From an uncultured Bacteriovoracaceae bacterium (GTDB lineage: Bacteria; Bdellovibrionota; Bacteriovoracia; Bacteriovoracales; Bacteriovoracaceae), in contig CATLOT010000019.1 in NCBI GenBank assembly GCA_950054155.1, positions 1 to 64,000 on the forward strand: a DNA stretch of 64,000 nucleotides. Reading direction: 5' to 3'. Within the stretch, counting starts at the first letter, position 1; the number at the start of each line of letters is the position of its first letter. This document shows positions 30,537 through 41,963 of the stretch, one piece after another. The notes under the pieces are model-generated. The model was given only the letters and a program-made list of their open reading frames with translations, had not been told where the DNA came from and did not search any database. The position numbers and the translations under genes are program-made.

Positions 30537-30970
30537 TCCCTCAATCCACATTTCTCCACAAGTTACACACGCCATAATTGGGGGAAATCACTTAAAAGAG
30601 AAAAGTTATCCACAAATTAACATATATGGAAAACTTACTTATCCACATATCCCCAATGGGGATAAAAAGTTATTAACATGTGGATAAAAATGTGGATAAA
30701 GTCCCCAAAAAAGCCAATATATTTGACTACTCGGCCAAACGAAAATAACTGTGGGGATAACTTGTGGAGGCCGCATTGAATCACGTCAATAATTTGTGAG
30801 AAAAATAATAATATACGAATTAAGCAGTTGCGCATTTGGAAGTTATTAACAACTACACAATTGGCCAAAACGTCAAAAGCCCGACTGGCCCGGTGCTAAC
30901 GAGTTTATCCACTTATCAACGGCCTATAATAAATATTAAAATAAATATATATATACATATATAAAAAGAA
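30537..30970. other. oriC: Chromosomal origin of replication, oriC
   Basis: The 581-base gap between dnaA and dnaN holds no gene. It has four perfect DnaA boxes: TTATCCACA at 30606 and 30639, and the reverse TGTGGATAA at 30679 and 30691. Close variants are TGGGGATAA at 30657 and 30752 and TTATCCACT at 30905. An AT-rich tract follows the last box. Gene direction switches here from mostly minus to mostly plus, as expected at an origin. Confidence 0.93.
30905..30968 (+). other. Candidate DNA unwinding element of oriC
   Basis: TTATCCACT and TTATCAAC are followed by GGCC and then about 42 bases almost all A/T, with an early three-base rhythm (TAA, TAA, ATA). This DnaA box, GC clamp, AT trios layout resembles the basal unwinding element described in Bacillus subtilis. 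Confidence 0.65.
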
Positions 30971-30974
30971 CTCT

Positions 30975-31005
30975 CTTTTGATGAGCTTGATTAACAAATC
31001 AAAAG
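30975..31005 (+). other. Hairpin upstream of dnaN
   Basis: CTTTTGAT and ATCAAAAG are separated by 15 bases, ending 32 bases before the dnaN start. There is no following T-run, so it is not a terminator. It may be a leader hairpin or an operator. Confidence 0.35.
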
Positions 31006-31037
31006 TGGGATAGAACTTAAGTGTCCAAGGAAATTAT

Positions 31038-32153
31038 ATGCACGCTCAAGTAAGTACTGAATCGATTAGAGAAGCCATTAACAAAGTAACCTCAGTAGTA
31101 GATCGTAAGAATACGAGACCTATACTAGCTTACACTCTGGTAGAGGCTAGCGATGGTCAGATAAGCTTTTCAGCTACTGACCTAGAGGTATCGGCTAAGG
31201 TAACTATTGAAGCGATTACAGAGGTACCTGGAAGCTTCTGTGTGAACGCAAAGAATTTCAGTGATATTTTAAGAGAGTTACCTAATTCTAATCTCGAACT
31301 AAAGCTGGATGAAAAAGAAAACAGCCTCAAGATCAATTGCGGTGATATTCACTTCACTCTACTGATATATAAAAACGAGGATTTTCCACAATTAGTTTTC
31401 CAGAACAAATCCAATGAATTCAGTGTTCCTAGTGAAAAACTCCAAGAAATAATTTCAAAAACATCACATGCAGTTTCAACAGATGAAACAAGATTATTTC
31501 TTAATGGAATTTACCTTCAAGAAATTGATTCTAAGTTAAGAGCAGTAGCGACAGATGGTCATAGACTTTCAATGATCGACACTGAGATTGAAGACAACAA
31601 TATCGATAACCTTATCAATGGAATTATTGTTCCTAGAAAAGGCGTTAACGAATTAAAGAGAGTTGCAGAAAGTTATCCCAAGTCACCTATTAACATTTCT
31701 GTGGATGACTCTTTCATGTATGTGAATTGTGACGAAAAATATTTCTTAAGTATTCGTTTGATCTCCAGAGAATACCCTAAATACCAAGCGGTCATTCCTC
31801 AAAAGACAACTTACTCTATGACTACGGATAAGGGATCTCTCTTTGATGCTCTTAGAAGAATTAAAATCATGTCAAATGAGAAGAGTCATGGAGTTAGGGT
31901 TAAGTTTGCAGAGCGCGAGATCGTTCTTATGGCCAATCATCCCTCTCTTGGGGATGCGATGGAAAAGATCGCTGTTGATTACAATGGCAAAGAAATGGAA
32001 ATTGGATTCAACGCAAAGTACTTAATTGATACTCTTGCCACTTTTGATGATGGTGAGATTCAATTTGAAATTAATAATGAATTTAGTGCCGTTGTTATCA
32101 AATCTCCAGGGATCCCTCACATGCTGGGGATTATAATGCCACTAAAGCTATAA
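31038..32153 (+). CDS. dnaN: DNA polymerase III beta sliding clamp
   Basis: 371 residues, the usual size. Three repeated clamp domains are visible; conserved stretches include VVDRKNTRPILAYTLVEA at the start, LFLNGIYLQ and ATDGHRLS in the middle, and a C-terminal MPLKL that matches the usual M-P-M-R-L tail. It encircles DNA and holds the polymerase. recF follows after three bases. Confidence 0.98.
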   Translation: MHAQVSTESIREAINKVTSVVDRKNTRPILAYTLVEASDGQISFSATDLEVSAKVTIEAITEVPGSFCVNAKNFSDILRELPNSNLELKLDEKENSLKINCGDIHFTLLIYKNEDFPQLVFQNKSNEFSVPSEKLQEIISKTSHAVSTDETRLFLNGIYLQEIDSKLRAVATDGHRLSMIDTEIEDNNIDNLINGIIVPRKGVNELKRVAESYPKSPINISVDDSFMYVNCDEKYFLSIRLISREYPKYQAVIPQKTTYSMTTDKGSLFDALRRIKIMSNEKSHGVRVKFAEREIVLMANHPSLGDAMEKIAVDYNGKEMEIGFNAKYLIDTLATFDDGEIQFEINNEFSAVVIKSPGIPHMLGIIMPLKL

Positions 32154-32156
32154 TCA

Positions 32157-33260
32157 ATGCTCCCCTACTATATTCAAAAGCTTCAGGTTAAGAACTTTCG
32201 AAACCTTGAAGAACAGATTATAGAATTTTCTCCGAGTATTAATTGTATCTTTGGAGAAAATGGAAATGGTAAAACTAATATTTTAGAAGCCATCTATTAT
32301 CTGATTAAGAGGAAATCTTTTCGTAAAAATACGAGTTTTCCACAAATATTAGGAATAGATGGGGAAAGACCTGAGATATCTTTTCAATCGCTATTCATAA
32401 ACAGTGAAAGTTCTGAACCTATTCCCTTTTCCGGTAAGTGGGACCAGGCGGGAACTCACTGGTTTGTAGATAATAAAAGTACGAATAGAAAACTACAGGT
32501 CGGTGTTGTTTTTATTAACCCCTTTGATGCTCAAGGTTTCCATCTCTCGGCTTCTTCACGTCGCACATGGATAGATGATCATCTGGGTCAGCTTGATTCC
32601 AACTACAAGAAAGCCCTTGGCCGATTTACAAAATCACTTCGCTTTAGAAACAAATTACTTTCAACAAAACCTGCTAATTATAGAAAACAAATTAGAGCTA
32701 TTGATGAAGAAATGAGTGAGTTATCAATTAATTTAACTTTCTCTCGTCAAAAGTTCTTAGAAGAATTGAGACCACTCGTAAAAAAATCATTCTATGACCT
32801 CTTTTCAGAAGAGCATGATCTAGAAATAGTTCTTGATACAAAGATCTCTGGTATGACGAAAGAAAGTTATTTAGAGATGTGTCAAAAAAACCTTCCGAAA
32901 GACGAAATAATAGGCCATACCCACTACGGAATTCATAAAGATGACTACGTGCTTCTTTTTGATGGTTTAAATTCCTTTGATTACTGTTCTTTGGGCCAAC
33001 AAAAAATGTCTTATCTCAGCCTCTTATTTGCTTACATAGAGCTATTTAGGTATAAATTTAACTCTTTTCCTATCGTATTATTGGACGATGTCTCAGGTGA
33101 ACTTGATAAGCTCAGATGGCAAAATTTAGTAGCCTATCTGAACGAGAGAAAGTTTCAGGTTTTAATCACGACGGCCAACGATAGTTTTAAAGAAGTATTA
33201 GATACTTTGGAAGGGGCAAATAAGCTCATGGTTTCCTCAGGATCGATAGCGAAGATGTAA
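32157..33260 (+). CDS. recF: DNA replication and repair protein RecF
   Basis: 367 residues. SMC-like ATPase: Walker A FGENGNGKTNILEA near residues 31-44, signature LGQQKMSYLSLLFAYIELF near 280, Walker B PIVLLDDVSGELD near 304-316. RecF loads RecA at gapped DNA with RecO and RecR. It is closely spaced after dnaN. Confidence 0.96.
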   Translation: MLPYYIQKLQVKNFRNLEEQIIEFSPSINCIFGENGNGKTNILEAIYYLIKRKSFRKNTSFPQILGIDGERPEISFQSLFINSESSEPIPFSGKWDQAGTHWFVDNKSTNRKLQVGVVFINPFDAQGFHLSASSRRTWIDDHLGQLDSNYKKALGRFTKSLRFRNKLLSTKPANYRKQIRAIDEEMSELSINLTFSRQKFLEELRPLVKKSFYDLFSEEHDLEIVLDTKISGMTKESYLEMCQKNLPKDEIIGHTHYGIHKDDYVLLFDGLNSFDYCSLGQQKMSYLSLLFAYIELFRYKFNSFPIVLLDDVSGELDKLRWQNLVAYLNERKFQVLITTANDSFKEVLDTLEGANKLMVSSGSIAKM

Positions 33261-33273
33261 AAAACTTTTTTAA

Positions 33274-35748
<2,475 letters not shown>

Positions 35749-35775
35749 TTAAGCGTTAATTAAGGAAGAAAACTA

Positions 35776-38235
35776 ATGGCTGATAATAACGAAACAAATA
35801 CACCAAGCAACGTAGCTCCCATCTTCATTCAAGATGAAATGAGAAATTGCTATCTCGACTATGCGATGTCGGTCATCATTGGTCGTGCACTCCCCGATGT
35901 GAGGGATGGTCTCAAACCAGTTCATAGAAGAGCACTCTATGCAATGCACTCACTTGGAAATTACCACAATAAACCTTTTCTAAAGTCAGCAAGGGTTGTT
36001 GGTGATGTTATCGGTAAGTACCACCCACACGGTGACTCTGCTGTATACAATACTATTGTTCGTCTCGCTCAAGACTTTTCAATGCGCTACCCTCTTGTAG
36101 ATGGCCAAGGAAACTTTGGTTCAATTGACGGTGATAGTGCAGCGGCGATGAGGTACACAGAAATTAGAATGAAGAAGCTCGCTGAAGAGATGCTTCGTGA
36201 CCTTGATAAGGAAACGGTTGAATGGCAACCGAACTACGATGATTCCCTTAAAGAGCCAAAGGTTCTCCCAACAAAGGTTCCTAACCTTCTCGTAAATGGT
36301 TCAGCTGGTATTGCTGTTGGGATGGCCACAAATATACCTCCTCATAATTTAACTGAAATTATGAATGGTCTTCTTATGTTGATCGATAATAGCGAGACAA
36401 CAATAGATGAACTTATGAAGGTTATTCCTGGTCCTGATTTTCCTACTGGAGGAACAATTCATGGTACAGAGGGAATTAAATCAGCCTTTCATACTGGTAA
36501 AGGCGTCATTCAGATTCGTGCTAAAACTGATATCGAAGAACACGGACGCTCTGGAGATAGAGAAAGAATTGTTGTTACAGAACTTCCTTACCAGGTAAAC
36601 AAAGCTAAGCTCATTGAGAAGATTGCTGATCTCGTTAACAATAAGCAAATTACTGGAATTTCAGATATTAGAGATGAGTCTTCACGTGAAGGTATTCGTG
36701 TTGCGCTCGATCTTAAAAAAGGTGAAATCGGGTCAGTCATTCTCAATAGACTTTATAAGCACACTCAACTGCAAACTTCATTTGGTATTATCTTTTTAAG
36801 TATTTCAAATGGCTCACCAAAAGTGATGAATATTAAGGAGCAATTAAGTGCCTTTATTGATCATAGACGTGAAGTCGTTATTCGAAGAACTGTTTACGAG
36901 CTAAAGAAAGCTAAAGAAAAGGCTCATATCCTTGAAGGACTTAAAACAGCTGTCGAAAATATCGATGAGATTGTTGAACTTATCAAGAAGTCTGAAGGTC
37001 CAGCGCAAGCTAAATCTAAGTTAATGTCGACTTATTCATTGTCAGAGATTCAGTCTCAAGCAATCCTCGACATGAGACTGCAAAGACTTACAGGTCTTGA
37101 AAGAGATAAAATCATTGCTGACTATGAAGCCATCATGAAAGAGATTGCTCGCCTGCAAGAAATTCTCGATAGCGAAGATCTTATTCGCGGGATCATTAAA
37201 GATGAATTTAATGAAATTCTTGAAACCTATGGTGACGAGAGAAAGACAGATATTGTCGCCAAGGCAGACGAAATTCAGATTGAAGATCTCGTCAAGAAAG
37301 AAGAAGTTATCGTTACAGTAACCCATAAGGGTTATATTAAGAGAATGGCAATGGATACCTATAAAACCCAAAAGCGTGGTGGTACAGGTGTAAAAGGCGC
37401 TTCAAATAACGACGATGATTTCTTCACAAGCATCTTTACGGCCAACACTCACTCTACCCTCTTTTTCTTCACTTCAAAAGGAACAGTATTCTCGAAAAAG
37501 GTTTACACAATTCCTGAAGGATCAAGAACGAATAAAGGGCGCAATATTGCTAACCTCATTCAGATTCCAAGCGGTGAAAAAATTAGAGAAATTATCTGTA
37601 TACCTAATGAAGAGGATATCGAAGGTAAATTCCTTCTTTTCTCTACTGAGCGTGGTCTAGTAAAGAAATCAGCCCTATCAGATTATAAGAACGTTAAGCA
37701 AAGTGGTTTAAAAGCAATTAAGATCGTTGATGGAGATAATCTCCTTAACGTTCGCGTTACTACTGGAGAGCACGACGTTCTTCTCTGTTCTTCATCAGGA
37801 AAGATAATTCGCTTCTCCGAAGAAGATTGCCGTCCAATGGGTCGTGTTTCTCAAGGTGTGAAGGGAATCAATATTGATGAAGATGAGAGAATTATCGGAA
37901 TGGAAATTATCGATGATGGTGTAGAGATCCTTTCTGTAACTGAAAATGGATATGGAAAACGAACCTCTGCGTCTCAGTATAGAAAACAAACACGTGGCGG
38001 TAAGGGTATTCTTGCTATGAGATTAACTGATAAGAATGGTGAAATTTGCGCCATTAAACCAGTTACGGAAGAAGAAGACCTCATGATCATCACTGACAAA
38101 GGACAGGTCATTAGAACCAAGATGTCTGGCATCAGCCTTATGGGGAGAGCGACACAAGGTGTTCGTATTATCCGCCTGAAGGACGGTGAAAAAGTTGTAG
38201 CTGTTGAAAATATCGTTGAGGACGATGAAGAATAA
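35776..38235 (+). CDS. gyrA: DNA gyrase subunit A
   Basis: 819 residues. Catalytic Tyr127 in AMRYTEIRM. The quinolone-determining region is [17 protein letters not shown]: Ser88 is the usual Ser (E. coli 83), but residue 92 is Asn where E. coli has Asp87. The C-terminal pinwheel has the GyrA-box-like QKRGGTG. It lies 27 bases after gyrB, and the following lipoprotein overlaps its end by 11 bases. Confidence 0.98.
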   Translation: MADNNETNTPSNVAPIFIQDEMRNCYLDYAMSVIIGRALPDVRDGLKPVHRRALYAMHSLGNYHNKPFLKSARVVGDVIGKYHPHGDSAVYNTIVRLAQDFSMRYPLVDGQGNFGSIDGDSAAAMRYTEIRMKKLAEEMLRDLDKETVEWQPNYDDSLKEPKVLPTKVPNLLVNGSAGIAVGMATNIPPHNLTEIMNGLLMLIDNSETTIDELMKVIPGPDFPTGGTIHGTEGIKSAFHTGKGVIQIRAKTDIEEHGRSGDRERIVVTELPYQVNKAKLIEKIADLVNNKQITGISDIRDESSREGIRVALDLKKGEIGSVILNRLYKHTQLQTSFGIIFLSISNGSPKVMNIKEQLSAFIDHRREVVIRRTVYELKKAKEKAHILEGLKTAVENIDEIVELIKKSEGPAQAKSKLMSTYSLSEIQSQAILDMRLQRLTGLERDKIIADYEAIMKEIARLQEILDSEDLIRGIIKDEFNEILETYGDERKTDIVAKADEIQIEDLVKKEEVIVTVTHKGYIKRMAMDTYKTQKRGGTGVKGASNNDDDFFTSIFTANTHSTLFFFTSKGTVFSKKVYTIPEGSRTNKGRNIANLIQIPSGEKIREIICIPNEEDIEGKFLLFSTERGLVKKSALSDYKNVKQSGLKAIKIVDGDNLLNVRVTTGEHDVLLCSSSGKIIRFSEEDCRPMGRVSQGVKGINIDEDERIIGMEIIDDGVEILSVTENGYGKRTSASQYRKQTRGGKGILAMRLTDKNGEICAIKPVTEEEDLMIITDKGQVIRTKMSGISLMGRATQGVRIIRLKDGEKVVAVENIVEDDEE

Positions 38236-39010
38236 TCTTTTCATTTTAATAGTAGGGGTATTAATCACATCTTGTGATTTTACCCCTCCTTTAAATAAAG
38301 AGATAATTGACGCCCAACAAGCGATTATTCAGCAAAAATATGACAGTGCTATTTCAAAGTACCAGTCTATTCTCGAAAAAAATCCGCCCCTCGATATTCA
38401 GGTTAAGATAAATTACCAAATTGGAGACCTCTACTCCATTTACCTCTCTCAAAATACAAAGGCACTCCCCTACTATGAGAGGATCATGAAAATAAGTGAG
38501 GATCCTCTGTGGCTAGTAAAAACTCAGGATCGCCTTGGAGAGATTCACTTCACGTATCTTAAGAACTACAAATTATCTGCGAGTATTTATGAAAAGTTAA
38601 GTTTGTTTCAACCAAAGCTAGCAAAGCAGGACTTCTATCAATTTAGGTACGCATTGAGTACTTTAAAAACAGGAGACTACAAGAACTCATTAGTTTTCTT
38701 TAAGATTATCGAAGACACCAAGGAAAGTTCTTACACAACGAGGTCTCTCTACTTTCAAGGTCTTATTCATTTTCAGCAAAAGAATTGGAAGCAAGCAGTC
38801 GCCATTTGGAAAAAGTATCTCATGCGCGAAAAGAGAAGGGATAATATTGTCCAAACGAAATTCTTAATGGCCAATGCTTACGAAACAATGGAAAAACTTA
38901 AAGCAGCCTATAATATCTACTATTCAATTCTAGGCGAATACCCCAATACTGAAGTCATCAAAAATAGACTCAAAAGTATTTATGAGCGCCGTGTAGCGAG
39001 AAAAAGGTAA
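38225..39010 (+). CDS. TPR-repeat lipoprotein
   Basis: 261 residues from ATG 38225 ([17 protein letters not shown]). The lipobox LITS-C is good. The rest is helical with TPR-like pairs ([53 protein letters not shown]). Such proteins scaffold complexes in the periplasm, like BamD or YbgF. It overlaps the end of gyrA, and atpZ-like follows after one base. Specific partner unknown. Confidence 0.8.
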   Translation: MKNNLFILIVGVLITSCDFTPPLNKEIIDAQQAIIQQKYDSAISKYQSILEKNPPLDIQVKINYQIGDLYSIYLSQNTKALPYYERIMKISEDPLWLVKTQDRLGEIHFTYLKNYKLSASIYEKLSLFQPKLAKQDFYQFRYALSTLKTGDYKNSLVFFKIIEDTKESSYTTRSLYFQGLIHFQQKNWKQAVAIWKKYLMREKRRDNIVQTKFLMANAYETMEKLKAAYNIYYSILGEYPNTEVIKNRLKSIYERRVARKR

Positions 39011-39011
39011 A

Positions 39012-39218
39012 ATGAAAATCCCAAAGAACTGGCTCGCTGCAATGGGGATTGCGATGTCGATCCCATCAACCATACTTGTAATAGCCTGGTTAAGTATGAA
39101 ACTTGTTGAGTGGGGTTACCTCTCCAAATTCTGGGGTGTCTTCTTATTTTTAGCTGTCATAATTAATAGTTTTGTCCTATTGGTGTGGAATGGAATTAAT
39201 AAAAAGGATAGATCATAA
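39012..39218 (+). CDS. AtpZ-like small ATP synthase-associated membrane protein
   Basis: 68 residues with two hydrophobic segments (AMGIAMSIPSTILVIAWLSM, FWGVFLFLAVIINSFVLLVW) joined by a short loop. Its size, topology and place directly before an AtpI-like gene and atpB fit the AtpZ (AtpQ/Gene-1 accessory) group. Those proteins help assembly or ion supply to F0. The sequence itself is poorly conserved, so the call leans on context. Confidence 0.6.
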   Translation: MKIPKNWLAAMGIAMSIPSTILVIAWLSMKLVEWGYLSKFWGVFLFLAVIINSFVLLVWNGINKKDRS

Positions 39219-39561
39219 GCTCTTCTGGCCGGTATCACTGATAACGACGCTGATCTTTTGCCTCTTTGGTAGAAATCGAACAGAAATTCTCTCAATAATC
39301 TTCGTCTATCTTGCGACACTTATTGCCCTATTTATGCTTATGGCCATTTTGCACGGCTTAATCATGGACCCGGAAGTGAAAGCAACGGGCAAGGTAAAAA
39401 AATCAAGATTGTTTAGCTATATGTTTCTTCATGTCATTTTTCTCTTTGGGAGCATCGGTATTGGTGTACATTTCATGGGGAATAGGATAATAATTGCGGT
39501 ACTTAACTATGTAGTTCAGATTTTTGTGCTTGGCATTGGCCTTCGCAAGAATCTTAAATAG
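39190..39561 (+). CDS. atpI: AtpI-like membrane protein
   Basis: About 123 residues from ATG 39190 (MELIKRIDHKLFW); an earlier ATG six codons up is less likely. Four hydrophobic segments are visible (SLITTLIFCLFG, IIFVYLATLIALFMLMAILHG, FSYMFLHVIFLFGSIGIGV, IIIAVLNYVVQIFVLGIGL). AtpI proteins help build the c-ring. It overlaps the end of the atpZ-like gene and precedes atpB by 30 bases, the usual position. Identification rests on context and topology. Confidence 0.6.
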   Translation: MELIKRIDHKLFWPVSLITTLIFCLFGRNRTEILSIIFVYLATLIALFMLMAILHGLIMDPEVKATGKVKKSRLFSYMFLHVIFLFGSIGIGVHFMGNRIIIAVLNYVVQIFVLGIGLRKNLK

Positions 39562-39591
39562 ACTGGTCTTTACCAGCCTGGGTAAGAGAAT

Positions 39592-40359
39592 ATGAAAAAA
39601 ATTTTACTTCCTCTTCTTCTCGCTAGTTCTTTAAGCACGCATGCAGCCTCTGGTTTTACATGGCTCGGCGGGATTGCACACTCACTTCACATTCCAAGCC
39701 ACACTTTAACTTTCATTGTTATCGGGCTTCTTTTGATTGGTGTTGGATTAGTTTACAGATCAAAGATTGCTGGTGTTTCTAATGTTGTTATTCCTGACAG
39801 AGGAATTACTTTTAGAAACTTCGTAGAGCTTTACGGTAATTTTATCTACGGACAGTGTAAGAGCATTATTGGTGAAAAAGAAGGACCAGCTTACTTCTCT
39901 TTTATCGGTACAACTTTTATCGTTATTTTTATTTCAAACCTTATCGGTCTTGTTCCTGGTTTTCTTCCTCCTACAGAATACCTCTCAACAACACTTGCTC
40001 TAGGTGCCTTTGTCTTCATTTATTACAATGTTCAAGGTTGTAAAGAGCAAGGAACATGGAACTATATTAAGCACTTTGCTGGACCTCTTTGGTACCTCTC
40101 ATTTTTAATCTTCCCAATTGAGATTATTTCAAACTTTATTCGTCCCCTCTCGCTTGCTCTTCGTTTGAGATCAAACATGATGGGTGACCACATTGTATTA
40201 ACTCAATTTTCTAACCTTGCACCATGGATCGTTCCTATTATTTTTATGATCCTAGGTATCTTGGTTTCTCTTATTCAAGCATATGTTTTTACTGTTTTAA
40301 CTATGGTTTATATCCAAATGGCTGTTGCTCACCACGATCATGATGAGGATCATCACTAA
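39592..40359 (+). CDS. atpB: ATP synthase subunit a
   Basis: 255 residues. Signal-like N-terminus MKKILLPLLLASSLSTHA. The conserved helix with the essential arginine reads SLALRLRSNMMGDH: Arg191 is the one facing the c-ring, and a second Arg (193) replaces the usual Phe. SLIQAYVFTVLTMVYI matches the last helix. It ends in a His-rich tail (HHDHDEDHH). It forms the ion channels of F0 with the c-ring. The F1 genes are across the origin. Confidence 0.95.
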   Translation: MKKILLPLLLASSLSTHAASGFTWLGGIAHSLHIPSHTLTFIVIGLLLIGVGLVYRSKIAGVSNVVIPDRGITFRNFVELYGNFIYGQCKSIIGEKEGPAYFSFIGTTFIVIFISNLIGLVPGFLPPTEYLSTTLALGAFVFIYYNVQGCKEQGTWNYIKHFAGPLWYLSFLIFPIEIISNFIRPLSLALRLRSNMMGDHIVLTQFSNLAPWIVPIIFMILGILVSLIQAYVFTVLTMVYIQMAVAHHDHDEDHH

Positions 40360-40403
40360 GATATAAATCTCAACTTTTTAACCTCTATTTTAGGAGAATG
40401 GTT

Positions 40404-40706
40404 ATGTACAAAATTTTAATTGCTCTTATCGCTGTTGCTGTTTCTGGTGCTGCTTTCGCACAAGACGGTGGAATGACAACTCTTATCCCAATGAACGAAT
40501 ACACTAAGATTCCTATGTACTTCTTAGCTGTTGCTTTCGCTGCTTTCGCAGGTACACGTGCTCAATCTGCAGCTGCTTCTGTAGCTCTTGAAGGTATGGC
40601 CCGTAACCCAGCTGCTGCTGACAAGCTTTTCGTACCTATGATTCTTGGTCTTGCACTTATGGAATCACTTGTGATCTTTACACTTATCACAATCTTCCTA
40701 GTATAA
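40404..40706 (+). CDS. atpE: ATP synthase subunit c
   Basis: 100 residues from ATG 40404 with AGGAG seven bases before; the ATG at 40398 is too close to that site. The signal-like N-terminus MYKILIALIAVAVSGAAFA is followed by the hairpin: loop GMARNPAAADK, with ion-binding Glu87 in LALMESLVIFTLI. Gln54 is at the position of the Na+-ligand Gln of Ilyobacter c, and Ser88 follows Glu87. Ends with a strong terminator. Confidence 0.95.
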   Translation: MYKILIALIAVAVSGAAFAQDGGMTTLIPMNEYTKIPMYFLAVAFAAFAGTRAQSAAASVALEGMARNPAAADKLFVPMILGLALMESLVIFTLITIFLV

Positions 40707-40734
40707 TTTCTCATTTAAGAAAATATATTAAAGA

Positions 40735-40761
40735 GAGGGCTCCGAAAGGAGCCCTTTTTTT
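40735..40761 (+). terminator. Intrinsic terminator after atpE
   Basis: GGGCTCC, loop GAAA, GGAGCCC, then a T-run. It ends the atpZ-I-B-E transcript and abuts the stop of the convergent Cys-rich gene, which may also use part of it. It lacks the 10-base motif seen before the other terminators. Confidence 0.92.
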
Positions 40762-41963
40762 TATTCAGCTTTAATTTCTACTGAGTGGGATGTGCTTAAG
40801 CCGTTGCGGGGTTGATTAACAATTGCATCCTCAAGGATTACCTTAGCTTCAATCGTTATCTCATGTTTTCGCTTCTTAAGTTCAACGCCGTACTTTGATA
40901 AATCAATCTTTATTCTAGAGCTTCCATCGTGATGACTTATGTTGAGATCTTCAGCATTTAAGATCTTGTTAAAAAGAACCTTAGCACTACTAAAGAGACC
41001 GTCACGAACGATAGTCGCCTTAATTTCAAGTCTCTTGGGCTGATGAACCTTTCCTAGAGAAAACCACAGTGAATTAGGGCTTAGGCCAACAGATGAGATT
41101 CCTTTTGTAACAGGACTTATTGTTTTCTTTTGATCGATGAATTTAATTTGAAATTCTACCTGAGAAGAAATATCTCCATCTTGATTATTAACTTGCTCAG
41201 ATTTCTGAACTCGAATAAATGTGGGTAGGTCTGAAGTATCAATTGCCTTTACAGTAACTTGACCATTATCGAGGAGTTGAAAGTTAAGCTTAGCTGAAGC
41301 CTGATCTGTCTTGTCTTGGTAGCGAACAACAACATCTGAGACAACCTCTTTGTCTACTGTGTAGGGAATCTGAACAGGCTGCTGACAAGCATAGGTTTCA
41401 CTTCTGTACTGGGTGACGTTACGACAGACATATTCCTGATAAGGGACCTGGCTACATACATTTCTTCCTGGCTCACGATCACAAACACGTCTGGGAACAC
41501 TGTCACACTGACGATCTTGATAAGGAACCTGGCGACAAACTTCACGACCTGGTTTATTTTCACAAATACGACGCGATGGTTCAGTAAAGCAGCGACCATT
41601 TCGGCAAATTCTTTGAGGCTCAGAGTTTCTACAGACACGACGCCCTGGTTGGCGTGAGCACTCCCTGCGATGACGTGTTACTGTTCGACATTGACGATCG
41701 TATTCAGTACGGCAAATGTTTTGCCCTGCTTGCCAACGACATTGCTGTCTGTAGCGCGTTTCATTGCTACATTCCTCAGATGTATAAGGGACTTGTCTGG
41801 TGCATGTAGAATCGCGATATTCGGTACGATAGAGGGTTACACTCTTAGTTAGGTTAAGAGTGAACTGGTCTTCTTCCTGTCCTCTATATTGAAGCGAGTC
41901 ATTACTGGCTCCAAAAAGATTAAAACAGGAAAGAAGAAGAACTGCTAAAAATGATTTTTTCAT
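40761..41963 (-). CDS. Exported Cys/Arg-rich repeat protein
   Basis: 400 residues with a signal peptide (MKKSFLAVLLLSCFNLFGA). Residues about 53-193 contain 16 Cys at spacings of roughly 5-14, set in Arg-, Gln- and Tyr-rich repeats such as REPGRNVCSQVPYQEYVC and KPGREVCRQVPYQDRQC. An even count suggests up to eight disulfides. Residues about 205-400 have no Cys and look beta-rich. I recognise no family. It is monocistronic, between atpE and the divergent ribD. Confidence 0.65.
   Translation of the reverse strand: MKKSFLAVLLLSCFNLFGASNDSLQYRGQEEDQFTLNLTKSVTLYRTEYRDSTCTRQVPYTSEECSNETRYRQQCRWQAGQNICRTEYDRQCRTVTRHRRECSRQPGRRVCRNSEPQRICRNGRCFTEPSRRICENKPGREVCRQVPYQDRQCDSVPRRVCDREPGRNVCSQVPYQEYVCRNVTQYRSETYACQQPVQIPYTVDKEVVSDVVVRYQDKTDQASAKLNFQLLDNGQVTVKAIDTSDLPTFIRVQKSEQVNNQDGDISSQVEFQIKFIDQKKTISPVTKGISSVGLSPNSLWFSLGKVHQPKRLEIKATIVRDGLFSSAKVLFNKILNAEDLNISHHDGSSRIKIDLSKYGVELKKRKHEITIEAKVILEDAIVNQPRNGLSTSHSVEIKAE

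Noticed and set aside
30925-30968. AT dinucleotide run as a microsatellite
   Set aside because: Its position after DnaA boxes and a GC clamp is better explained as the unwinding element of oriC.
36681-36690. TTCACGTGAA in gyrA as a third parS
   Set aside because: The flanks do not fit: only about 10 of 16 bases match the palindrome, and the coding context explains it.
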